From Rhodanobacteraceae bacterium (GTDB lineage Bacteria; Pseudomonadota; Gammaproteobacteria; Xanthomonadales; Rhodanobacteraceae), in assembly GCA_004299705.1 (NCBI GenBank), contig SCQS01000067.1:1-64000 (forward strand): 64,000 nt of DNA, written 5' to 3'. Under the pieces are notes generated by a model. That model ran no database searches, was not told the origin of the DNA, and was given only the letters and a program-made list of their open reading frames with translations. Positions 51,676 through 60,204 of this stretch are shown in pieces (the first letter of the stretch is position 1; every line of letters starts with the position of its first letter). The translations under genes and the position numbers were made by a program.

Positions 51676-51678
51676 CGC

Positions 51679-52926
51679 ATGCGATCCGTCCTGTTCCTCT
51701 GCCATCGACTGCCGTGGCCGCCCAGCAAGGGCGACAAGATCCGCTCGTACCACGTGCTGCAGCGGTTGCTGCAGCGCTACCGCGTGTACCTCGGTGCGTT
51801 CGTGGACGACCCCGCCGACTGGCAATACCTTCCGGCGGTCGAAGCCGCGTGTGCCGGAGTTTGCGTGCGGCCGCTGCCGCCATGGCGTGCGCGTTGGCGG
51901 GCGCTCGCCTCGCTGGCAGGCGGCAAGCCGCTCACGGTCGGAATCTACCGCGATCGTGCCATGCAACGTTGGGTCGATGCGGTGATCGCGGAACACCATC
52001 CCGAGTTGATCCTGTGCTACTCGTCCGGCGTGGCGCCGTTGGTGATGCGGCATCGCGAAACGCGCCGCGTGATGGATTTCGTGGACGCGGATTCAGACAA
52101 GTGGCGCCAGTATGCGCAGGCGCGGCGTGGCGTGGCAGGCATGCTCTACGCACGCGAGGCGCGTAAGCTTACTGCGCTCGAACACACGGTCGCCGTGCAG
52201 TTCGACGCCAGCCTGTTCGTATCCGAGGCCGAAGCCGCTTTTTTCCGTAGCCAGGTGCCCGACGCGGCCGACAAGGTGTACGGGATTTCCAACGGCGTGG
52301 ACGGTGGCTACTGGAATCCGCAACAGGCGTACGCGAATCCGTATCCGTCGGGCACACACGCGGTGGTGTTCACCGGCGCGATGGATTACCGCGCCAACGT
52401 GGATGCGGTGACGTGGTTCGTACGCGCAGTCTGGCCGCGAGTCATCAGTCAGCGGCAAGAAGCGCGGTTTTACGTCGTCGGCAGCAACCCGGGCGCCGAC
52501 GTGCATGCGCTGGGCCAAACCAAGGGCGTGGTAGTTACCGGGCGCGTGGACGACGTGCGGCCGTATCTCGCGCATGCTCACGCGGTCGCGGCGCCGTTGC
52601 GCATCGCGCGCGGCATCCAGAACAAGGTGCTGGAGGCGCTGGCGATGGAGAAAGCGGTGCTGGCGACGCCGCAAGCGTGGGAAGGCATCGAGGATTTCGC
52701 AGGGCGCTTGGGCTGCATCAGCGCCTCGCCCGAGGTCATGTCGAACGAGGCGTTGCGCTGGTTGGGCGAACCGCAACCCGCGCGCGTGTCGGCCGCGCGA
52801 GCCATGCTGCAGGCGCACTTCGACTGGGCGCGCAATCTCGATGCCTACGAAGCCGTGCTGCGCGGCGCGCCGCGTGTCGAACCCACGTGCGCCATGCCCG
52901 CCGTGCAAGTCGAGGCGTGCACATGA
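51679..52926 (+). CDS. Glycosyltransferase, XrtA-associated GT4 type
   Basis: A 415-residue GT-B fold enzyme. Features are MRSVLFLCHRLPWPPSKGDK at the start (the typical start of this exosortase A family), DFVDADSDKWRQYA in the middle, NGVDGGYWNP before the C-terminal half, FTGAMDYRANVDAVTWF, and the donor-site region PLRIARGIQNKVLEALAMEK. It adds one sugar to the lipid-linked repeat unit, donor unknown. The ATG at 51679 follows the repeat block; its stop overlaps the exosortase ATG as ATGA. Confidence 0.9.
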   Translation: MRSVLFLCHRLPWPPSKGDKIRSYHVLQRLLQRYRVYLGAFVDDPADWQYLPAVEAACAGVCVRPLPPWRARWRALASLAGGKPLTVGIYRDRAMQRWVDAVIAEHHPELILCYSSGVAPLVMRHRETRRVMDFVDADSDKWRQYAQARRGVAGMLYAREARKLTALEHTVAVQFDASLFVSEAEAAFFRSQVPDAADKVYGISNGVDGGYWNPQQAYANPYPSGTHAVVFTGAMDYRANVDAVTWFVRAVWPRVISQRQEARFYVVGSNPGADVHALGQTKGVVVTGRVDDVRPYLAHAHAVAAPLRIARGIQNKVLEALAMEKAVLATPQAWEGIEDFAGRLGCISASPEVMSNEALRWLGEPQPARVSAARAMLQAHFDWARNLDAYEAVLRGAPRVEPTCAMPAVQVEACT

Positions 52927-54452
52927 ACCGCGTGCTTGCCGCCAGGACCGGGATTTTCGAGCGCCGGTCAGGATGGACGCTCGCCGTGGTTGCCTTCGCG
53001 ATAGCTGTGGTGGTATTGATCGCCTGCTATTGGCAGACCCTGCAATCGCTGGTCGGCGTATGGGCGCACGACGGCACCTATCAATATGCGTTCCTGATTT
53101 TCCCGCTGAGCGCATGGATCGCGTTCGACCTGCGCCAGGGGCTGCGTGCGCATTCGCCGGTACCGAGCCTGTGGGGCTTCGTGGCCGTGGCCGTGCTGGT
53201 GGCCGTGTGGTACGCGGGCCATCTGCTGGACATCAACCTGCCGCAGCATTTCGCATTCGTGGCGCTGTTTCCCGCACTGGTGCTGGCGTGCTGGGGTTGG
53301 CGCGCACTGTGGGTGCTGGCGTTTCCGCTGGCCTACCTCGTGGCGTTCGCGGTGCCGTGGGGTGACGGGCTGGTCGGCCCGTTGCAGGACATCACCGCGC
53401 ACTTCGCGGTGCGCGCGCTGGAAATCACGGGTACGCCGGTGCTGCTCAACGGCCGCGAGATCGTCACCTCGTCGGCGGTATGGATGGTGGCGGACGCATG
53501 CAGTGGCGTGAAGTTCTTCATTGCCTGCACCGCGCTCGGTTGCCTGTACGCGTACCTCATGTACCAGCGCGCATGGAAACGCGTGTTGTTCGTGGTGCTG
53601 GCGGCCATCGTTCCGGTGATCGCCAATGGCCTGCGCGTGTATTGCACGGTGCTGATCGGCGACACCTGGGGGCTGCATTACGCCACCGGTACCGACCACA
53701 TGATTTTCGGCTGGCAGTTCTTCGGCACGGTGCTGGTGCTGTTGTTGCTGGTGGGATGGTTTTTCCGCGACCGTTTCGTCGCACGCAAGGCGCCGCCTGC
53801 GCGCGTCGACAAGCCGATGGGCGCGCGCGTGGTGGTGTGGGTGGCGGCGGCCATCGTGCTGATCGCGGGCCCGGTATTGGCGGCGGGGCTTGCGTCGGCG
53901 GGGCAACCCGAAGCGGTGCATCTGACGGCACCCACGCTTTCCGGTTGGTCCGGATCACGTGCGGCCGCGAAAGCGTGGCAACCTTCATTCAAGGGCGCGG
54001 CGGGGCAATTGCAGGCGACCTACATGTCGGCCGCGCACGGTGAAGCCGTCGAGCTGTTCCACGCCGTGTACACCGGCAAACCGCGCCACGGACACAGCCT
54101 GATTACTTACGGCAACGACGTGTACAACCCGGCCAGATCGCGCATCCTTGCCAGTTCCGGCCGGCCCGTGGAACTCACCGGCGGCGTGGTAGTGAATGCG
54201 CGCGAGTTGCGCCTGGCTAACGCGGATGGTTCGCGCCTGGTGTGGTACTGGTACTGCGTTGGCCGGCATTGCAGCGCGTCGCCAGTGGCCGCCAAGCTGC
54301 TGCAGGCGTGGGATGTATTGCGTGGCGGCACGCCGCGCTCCGCGGTGTGGGCATTGTCGACGTGGATCGCCGACGGCAACGCGGAACGGGCCCGCGCGAA
54401 CCTGCAGGCATTCGCGCGTGGACTGCCGGCCGCACGGGAGGCGGCGCCATGA
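52923..54452 (+). CDS. xrtA: Exosortase A fused to an EpsI domain
   Basis: A 509-residue polytopic membrane protein. The N-terminal two thirds has about eight TM segments and the exosortase catalytic residues: Cys193 in VADACSGVKFF, Arg238 in NGLRVY and His259 in GTDHMIFGW. This family is thought to cleave and anchor PEP-CTERM proteins after export, by analogy with sortases and archaeosortases. From about residue 310 a periplasmic EpsI-like domain follows, ending with RLVWYWYCVGRH and a helical tail. The start at 52923 overlaps the preceding stop. PEP-CTERM substrates are not in the window. Confidence 0.93.
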   Translation: MNRVLAARTGIFERRSGWTLAVVAFAIAVVVLIACYWQTLQSLVGVWAHDGTYQYAFLIFPLSAWIAFDLRQGLRAHSPVPSLWGFVAVAVLVAVWYAGHLLDINLPQHFAFVALFPALVLACWGWRALWVLAFPLAYLVAFAVPWGDGLVGPLQDITAHFAVRALEITGTPVLLNGREIVTSSAVWMVADACSGVKFFIACTALGCLYAYLMYQRAWKRVLFVVLAAIVPVIANGLRVYCTVLIGDTWGLHYATGTDHMIFGWQFFGTVLVLLLLVGWFFRDRFVARKAPPARVDKPMGARVVVWVAAAIVLIAGPVLAAGLASAGQPEAVHLTAPTLSGWSGSRAAAKAWQPSFKGAAGQLQATYMSAAHGEAVELFHAVYTGKPRHGHSLITYGNDVYNPARSRILASSGRPVELTGGVVVNARELRLANADGSRLVWYWYCVGRHCSASPVAAKLLQAWDVLRGGTPRSAVWALSTWIADGNAERARANLQAFARGLPAAREAAP

Positions 54453-55642
54453 ACGACAAGCCGCTGATCGCGCACGTGCTGTACCGGCTGGACACCGGCG
54501 GAATGGAACGCATCGCGCTTTCCGTCATCAATCACACGCGCGATCGCTATCGCCACGCGGTCATCTGCCTGGCGGGTTACGGCGCGCTGCGCGCGGAAAT
54601 CGCGGATCCGTCGATACCGTGCCTGTCGCTCGACAAGCGGCCCGGCAAGGACCCGGGTTGCTACTTCAGATTGTGGCGCGCGCTGCGCAAGCTGAAACCG
54701 GATCTGGTACAGACCTACAACATCGGTGCGCTGGATGCGGCCCCCCTCATCCGGCTGGCGGGGGTGCGTCACATCGTGCACGCGGAGCACGGACGCGACG
54801 TGTCCGATCCGCGTGGCGACAATCCGAAATACCTGCGGCTGCGGCGCTGGATGGCGCCACTGATCGCGCGCTTCATCGCCGTGTCACACGACCTGCAATT
54901 GTGGCTGATCGATCGCGCCGGGATTCGTACGGACAAAGTCGCCTGCATCGTGAACGGCATCGACGTGGCGGCGTTCGAGACGCCGCGCACTGCGACACGG
55001 CCGCGCGCGTTGCTGGCCGACTTCGCGCCGCCGGGCAGCGTGCTGATCGGCAACGTGGCGCGCCTCGACAAGGTGAAGGATCAGGCGGGGTTACTGGCGG
55101 CGTTCAAGCTGCTGTGCGAACGGGCGGGACAGCAAACCGCGTGCCGCCTGGTCATCGTCGGCGGCGGGCCGGAACATGCAGCCTTGCAATCCCGGATCGA
55201 GCAACTCGGCCTGACGCAAACGGTACGTCTGCTCGGCAGTCGCGGCGACGTGGCCGAACTGCTGGCGGAGTGCGACGTGTTCGTGCTGCCATCGATCGCC
55301 GAAGGCATGCCGGTCACCTTGCTGGAAGCGATGGCGTCGGGACTGCCGGTGGTCGCGACCGACGTGGGCGGCGTGGCGGCGGTGGTCAAGAATGGCGTGA
55401 CCGGTGCGTTGGTGCCGCCCGGCGATCCGTCCGTGCTCGCCGATGCATTGGGCGCCTATGTCGTGGATGCGGCCTTGCGCCGCCGCCACGGCGAGGCGGG
55501 CCACGCGCGCGTCGCCGCGCGCTTCAGCTTGTCCGCGATGGTGTCGGCCTACGTCGCGCTCTACGACGGCTTGCTGGGTGGCGCGGCACGCACCAGCGAA
55601 CCGCGCATCACGGCCGGCCTTGCCGGGCATGGGGAGCACTGA
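54449..55642 (+). CDS. Glycosyltransferase, XrtA-associated GT4 type
   Basis: A 397-residue GT4 enzyme. N-terminal IAHVLYRLDTGGMERIAL is characteristic of the exosortase A group of this family. The acceptor side is followed by GNVARLDKVKDQAGLLAAF and the donor-binding stretch FVLPSIAEGMPVTLLEAMAS with the usual E-x7-E glutamates. It overlaps the exosortase stop as ATGA. The sugar donor is not predictable from sequence. Confidence 0.92.
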   Translation: MNDKPLIAHVLYRLDTGGMERIALSVINHTRDRYRHAVICLAGYGALRAEIADPSIPCLSLDKRPGKDPGCYFRLWRALRKLKPDLVQTYNIGALDAAPLIRLAGVRHIVHAEHGRDVSDPRGDNPKYLRLRRWMAPLIARFIAVSHDLQLWLIDRAGIRTDKVACIVNGIDVAAFETPRTATRPRALLADFAPPGSVLIGNVARLDKVKDQAGLLAAFKLLCERAGQQTACRLVIVGGGPEHAALQSRIEQLGLTQTVRLLGSRGDVAELLAECDVFVLPSIAEGMPVTLLEAMASGLPVVATDVGGVAAVVKNGVTGALVPPGDPSVLADALGAYVVDAALRRRHGEAGHARVAARFSLSAMVSAYVALYDGLLGGAARTSEPRITAGLAGHGEH

Positions 55643-55643
55643 C

Positions 55644-57599
55644 ATGTGCGGCGTAACCGGCATCGTGTTGGCGAAGAACGGCGGTGTGAACGAGCGCGTG
55701 CTGCTGGCGATGCGCGATGCGCAACAACACCGCGGGCCGGACGAGGCCGGCATTTACATTGGCCAAGGCGTGGGCCTCGGTCATCGACGCCTGTCCATCA
55801 TCGACCTGTCGCATGGCCAACAGCCGATGCTGGACGAGGCGGCCGGGCTCGCGTTGGTCTACAACGGAGAGCTGTTCAACTGCGACGTGCTGCGGCCGGA
55901 ACTCGAAGCAAGGGGCGCGGTGTTCCACAGCCATTCGGACACCGAGGTCTTGTTGCGTGCCTGGCAGCACTGGGGCACGGAATGCCTGCAGCGCCTGGTG
56001 GGCCAGTTCGCGTTCGCGGTGTGGGACATGCGCGCACGGCGCGTCTATCTCGCACGCGACCATGTCGGCGTCAAACCGTTGTACTACGGATTCACGACCC
56101 GTGGTGATCTGGTGTTCGCGTCGGAATTGAAAGGCATCCTCGCGCACCCGGACGTGGCGCGCGAACTCGATCCACGCGCATTGGAAGACTATCTGGCGCT
56201 GGGCTACGTGCCGGAACCCAGGAGCATCTTCCGCAGCGTCTTCAAGCTGTCGCCGGGGCATTGGCTGGGCTGGGCTGCCGGCGAGGCGCCGCCGGTGCCA
56301 CGGCAATACTGGGATCTGCCATTCGCGCTCGACAACGCGCTGACCGAAAGCGAGGCGTGTACGCAACTGCGCAGCCAGCTGGATCGTTCCGTCGCCAGCC
56401 AGATGGTTGCCGACGTACCGCTCGGTGCTTTCCTGTCGGGCGGCGTGGATTCCAGCGCGGTGGTTGCCAGCATGACGCGTGCCTCGCGCGAAGCGGTACG
56501 CACCTGTTCGATCGGTTTCGACCACGACGCCTTCGATGAAACCGGCTATGCGCAGCAAGTTGCGCTGCACCTGCGCACCCGGCATTTCGAGAAACGGGTG
56601 GGCGGCGACGATTCATCGATGCTGGATGCCCTGGCCGCGATTTACGACGAACCCTTCGCCGACAGTTCGGCGCTGCCCACGTATCGCGTGTGCGAACTGG
56701 CGCGCCGTCACGTCACGGTCGCGCTGTCGGGCGACGGCGGCGACGAAAATTTCGCGGGCTACCGGCGCTATCGCCTGCATGCATGGGAAAGCGGCATGCG
56801 CGCGCGCCTGCCTACCGGATTGCGACAGCCGTTGTTCGGCTCGCTGGGAAATCTCTATCCCAAGGCTGACTGGGCGCCGCGTCCGCTGCGCGCCAAGACC
56901 ACCTTGCAGGCGCTGGCCCGCGACGATGTCGAAGCCTGGTTCCACAGCGTCAGCACCACGCCGGCGGCCGTGCGGCAACAGCTTTACAGCACGGATTTCA
57001 AGCGCGACCTGCAAGGCTACAGCGCGTTGTCCGTGTTCCGCGCACACGCGGCGCACGCGCCTACGGAGCACCCGTTGCTGCTGGCCCAATACCTCGATTT
57101 CAAGACCTGGTTGCCGGGTGACATCCTGACCAAGGTCGATCGCGCCAGCATGGCGCACAGCCTGGAAGTGCGCGTGCCGCTGCTCGACCACCGCCTGATC
57201 GAATGGGCTTCGAGCCTGCCACCCGCGCTGAAATTGCGGCACGGCGAAGGCAAGTACGTCTTCAAGAAAATGCTGGAGCAGGATTTGCCGCACGAAGTGC
57301 TGTACCGGCCCAAGATGGGTTTCAGCGTGCCGCTGGCGGCGTGGTTGCGCGGCCCATTGCGTGTGCAGATGCAAGACGCGATCGGCAAGGGCGCGCTCGC
57401 GGAATGCGGCCATTTCGAACCCGCAACGCTCGATCGTCTGGTGCGGCAACACCTCACCGGTCGGCATGACCACAGCGCCACGCTGTGGAAATTGCTGATG
57501 CTGGATGCCTTCCTGCGTCGCACGAGAGAGACAGGGACGGTGGCCGTGTACGGCTCGTCCGTGCGGATGAAGGCCATTGCCTCGGGAGTCGCGTTGTGA
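55644..57599 (+). CDS. Asparagine synthase-like amidotransferase (XrtA system)
   Basis: A 651-residue two-domain enzyme. It starts MCGVTGIV, so Cys2 is the glutaminase nucleophile; RGPDEAGIY and YNGELFN are glutaminase features. The synthetase domain has the PP-loop FLSGGVDSSAV (about 263-273) and SGDGGDENFAGYRRYR. Clusters of this type carry an AsnB paralog thought to amidate a carboxyl group of the polysaccharide rather than aspartate. It starts one base after the previous stop and its own stop overlaps the next ATG by one base. Confidence 0.92.
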   Translation: MCGVTGIVLAKNGGVNERVLLAMRDAQQHRGPDEAGIYIGQGVGLGHRRLSIIDLSHGQQPMLDEAAGLALVYNGELFNCDVLRPELEARGAVFHSHSDTEVLLRAWQHWGTECLQRLVGQFAFAVWDMRARRVYLARDHVGVKPLYYGFTTRGDLVFASELKGILAHPDVARELDPRALEDYLALGYVPEPRSIFRSVFKLSPGHWLGWAAGEAPPVPRQYWDLPFALDNALTESEACTQLRSQLDRSVASQMVADVPLGAFLSGGVDSSAVVASMTRASREAVRTCSIGFDHDAFDETGYAQQVALHLRTRHFEKRVGGDDSSMLDALAAIYDEPFADSSALPTYRVCELARRHVTVALSGDGGDENFAGYRRYRLHAWESGMRARLPTGLRQPLFGSLGNLYPKADWAPRPLRAKTTLQALARDDVEAWFHSVSTTPAAVRQQLYSTDFKRDLQGYSALSVFRAHAAHAPTEHPLLLAQYLDFKTWLPGDILTKVDRASMAHSLEVRVPLLDHRLIEWASSLPPALKLRHGEGKYVFKKMLEQDLPHEVLYRPKMGFSVPLAAWLRGPLRVQMQDAIGKGALAECGHFEPATLDRLVRQHLTGRHDHSATLWKLLMLDAFLRRTRETGTVAVYGSSVRMKAIASGVAL

Positions 57600-58906
57600 T
57601 GACTGCGGTCACCGGGAAAATCGAGAACGCGCGCCTCATCCGGCCCTCATCCGGCGCGGCACGCCGCCCTCTGCCAGTAGGAGAAGATGGCCTTGAGCAC
57701 AAGATCCGCCTGCTGGTCTTCACCAGTCTGTATCCAAACGCCGAAAGGCCCCGGCATGGCGTGTTCGTGGAAGAGCGGTTGCGGCATCTCGTCGATTCCG
57801 GACGCATCGCTGCGACCGTGGTGGCACCGGTGCCGTGGTTTCCGTTGAAACATCGGCGTTTCGGCGAGTACGCGGCGTGTGCGCGGGTACCGGCGCGCGA
57901 GGAACGTTACGGCATCACCGTCCTGCACCCGCGTTACCCAGTGATTCCGAAACTAGGCATGAGCGTGGCGCCGTCGCTGATGTACCACGCGCTGCGGCCG
58001 GTGTTGCAGAAGCTGCTCACGAGCGGTGAACACTTCGATCTGATCGATGCGCATTACTTTTATCCGGATGGCGTTGCTGCCACCCGGCTGGGCGAGGCAC
58101 TGGGCAAGCCGGTGGTCATCACCGCGCGTGGCAGCGATCTGACTTTGCTCTCGCGTTATCGCTGGCCGAAGCAACAGGTACGTGAGGCGGCGGAGCAGGC
58201 TGCAGCAATCGTCACCGTGGCGCAGGCCCTAAAGGACGAGGCCGTGGTGTTGGGAATGGAATCCGGCAAGATCACGGTGCTGCGCAACGGCGTCGATCTC
58301 GAGCGTTTCCGTCCGCTGGATCGTGCTGCGATACGTGCAAAACTGAACCTCAAGGACGACGCGTGGCTGGCGGTAGGCAACCTGGTGGAACTCAAAGGCG
58401 TGCACATCACGCTCGCCGCACTGGCCAAGGCGCCGGACGTGACCTTGTTGATCGCGGGTGATGGTCCGGAAGAGGACACGCTGCGACGGTTGGCGGATCG
58501 ACTGGGCATCACCGGGCGCGTGCGTTTTCTTGGCGCCATTGCGCACGACAAGTTGTGTGACTACTACAACGCGGCGGATGCGATGGTGCTCGCATCTAGC
58601 CGGGAAGGCATGCCCAACGTGGTGCTGGAATCGCTGGCCTGTGGCACGCCGGTGGTCGCCACGCGGGTACACGGCACGCCGGAAGTCATCGCGGCTCCGG
58701 AAGCGGGGGAGTTGATGGACGAGCGGGGTCCCGAGGCATTGCTGCGGGCGTGGGAAGCGTTGCGCGCACGTGCGCCCGATCACGCGGCCACGCGTCAATT
58801 TGCCGAACGCTTCGGCTGGGCCCCAGTGGTCGATGCGCAATGCGCGTTGTATGCGAGGGTGCTGGCCGACTGCCGTGAACGCGCAATGGCAGGAGCGCAA
58901 GCATGA
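57599..58906 (+). CDS. Glycosyltransferase GT4 with a repeat-derived N-terminus
   Basis: A 435-residue glycosyltransferase. The family core starts at KIRLLVFTSLYPNAERPRHG (about residue 37) and carries DAHYFYPDGVAA, VLRNGVDLERF, VGNLVELKGVHITLAALAK and the donor motif LASSREGMPNVVLESLA. The first 36 residues come from a dispersed repeat: an 11-base CCTCATCCGGC is tandemly duplicated at 57634-57655, followed by GGAGAAGATG-like tail DNA. The ATG at 57599 overlaps the amidotransferase stop by one base; no later in-frame start was found. Confidence 0.88.
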   Translation: MTAVTGKIENARLIRPSSGAARRPLPVGEDGLEHKIRLLVFTSLYPNAERPRHGVFVEERLRHLVDSGRIAATVVAPVPWFPLKHRRFGEYAACARVPAREERYGITVLHPRYPVIPKLGMSVAPSLMYHALRPVLQKLLTSGEHFDLIDAHYFYPDGVAATRLGEALGKPVVITARGSDLTLLSRYRWPKQQVREAAEQAAAIVTVAQALKDEAVVLGMESGKITVLRNGVDLERFRPLDRAAIRAKLNLKDDAWLAVGNLVELKGVHITLAALAKAPDVTLLIAGDGPEEDTLRRLADRLGITGRVRFLGAIAHDKLCDYYNAADAMVLASSREGMPNVVLESLACGTPVVATRVHGTPEVIAAPEAGELMDERGPEALLRAWEALRARAPDHAATRQFAERFGWAPVVDAQCALYARVLADCRERAMAGAQA

Positions 58907-60204
58907 ATGACACGGCGGTCATGCAGCGTACGGCGCAGCCTGATGCGCATGCGACACGTCCATTGCGTATCCTGCACGTGCTCGACCACTCGCTGCCGCT
59001 GCATAGCGGCTACACGTTCCGCACGCTTGCGATCCTGCAGCAGCAACGCGCTTTGGGGTGGGAAACCCTGCACCTGACCGGGCCGAAACAGGGAAGCGGC
59101 GATGTGCGCGAGGAACGGATCGGGGAATGGTTGTTCCATCGCACACCGCCCGCGGATGGTTGGTCCGCAAAGCTTCCGCTCGTCCGGCATCGCGCGCTGA
59201 TGCGGGCGTTGCGTGCCCGGCTGGCCGAGGTGGTGGAGCGCGTGCGTCCCGACATCCTGCATGCGCACTCGCCGGTGTTGAACGCGCTGCCGACGCTCGA
59301 TGTCGGCCATGCCGCCGGCATCCCCGTGGTTTATGAAGTGCGTGCGTTCTGGGAAGACGCCGCGGCCGACCTCGGTACCGCGCAGGAATGGGGGCCGCGC
59401 TATCGCCTGACGCGTGCGCTGGAAACGCGTGCCCTGCAGCGCGCCGATGCCGTGACCACGATTTGTGAGGGGTTGCGCAGCGACATGCTGGCGCGCGGCA
59501 TTCCCGCGGGCAAGATCACCGTGATCCCGAATGCCGTGGATCTGACGCAGTTCCGGGTTGCCGGCACCCCGGATCCCGCGCTGATGGCGCAATTCGGATT
59601 GACCCGTGGTGCGACGCTGGGATTCGCCGGTTCGTTTTATGCGTATGAAGGGCTGTACCTGCTGCTGCGCGCGATGCCGCTGGTGTTGCGTGCCGTACCA
59701 CAGGCACGCTTGCTATTGCTGGGTGGCGGTCCGCGGGATGCAAGCTTACGCGCACTCGCGAAACAACTGGGCATCGAGGATGCGGTGCATTTCACGGGAC
59801 GCGTGCCGCACGCCGAAGTGGCGCGCTATTACAGCGCGATGGATGTGATGGTGTACCCGCGCATCCCGCGGCGTCTGACCGAGCTGGTCACGCCCTTGAA
59901 GCCGCTGGAAGCCATGGCCATGGGCAAGCTGGTGGTGGCTTCCGATGTCGGCGGGCATCGCGAGCTGATACGCGATGGCGAAAACGGGCATCTGTTCCAG
60001 GCGGGTTCGAGTGACGCCTTGGTGCGTTGTCTGCTGGATGTCCTGCAAACGCCGGCCACGTGGAACGCCATGGTCACGCGGGGACGCGCATTCGTCGAGC
60101 GCGAGCGCACATGGCAGGCGAGCGTCGCGCACTATCGCGCGGTGTATGACCGTGTGCTGGGTCGTGCGCGAGGTGCCGGTGGAGGGAGCCCATGGAAGAC
60201 ATGA
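58903..60204 (+). CDS. Glycosyltransferase, XrtA-associated GT4 type
   Basis: A 433-residue enzyme. LRILHVLDHSLPLHSGYTFR is the hallmark start of the exosortase A group; HAHSPVLNALP, PNAVDLTQFRV and FAGSFYAYEGLYLLLRA follow, and the donor site is YPRIPRRLTELVTPLKPLEA. The N-terminal 20 residues before the core are variable. It overlaps the previous stop as ATGA and overlaps the ATP-grasp gene by 13 bases. Confidence 0.92.
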   Translation: MNDTAVMQRTAQPDAHATRPLRILHVLDHSLPLHSGYTFRTLAILQQQRALGWETLHLTGPKQGSGDVREERIGEWLFHRTPPADGWSAKLPLVRHRALMRALRARLAEVVERVRPDILHAHSPVLNALPTLDVGHAAGIPVVYEVRAFWEDAAADLGTAQEWGPRYRLTRALETRALQRADAVTTICEGLRSDMLARGIPAGKITVIPNAVDLTQFRVAGTPDPALMAQFGLTRGATLGFAGSFYAYEGLYLLLRAMPLVLRAVPQARLLLLGGGPRDASLRALAKQLGIEDAVHFTGRVPHAEVARYYSAMDVMVYPRIPRRLTELVTPLKPLEAMAMGKLVVASDVGGHRELIRDGENGHLFQAGSSDALVRCLLDVLQTPATWNAMVTRGRAFVERERTWQASVAHYRAVYDRVLGRARGAGGGSPWKT

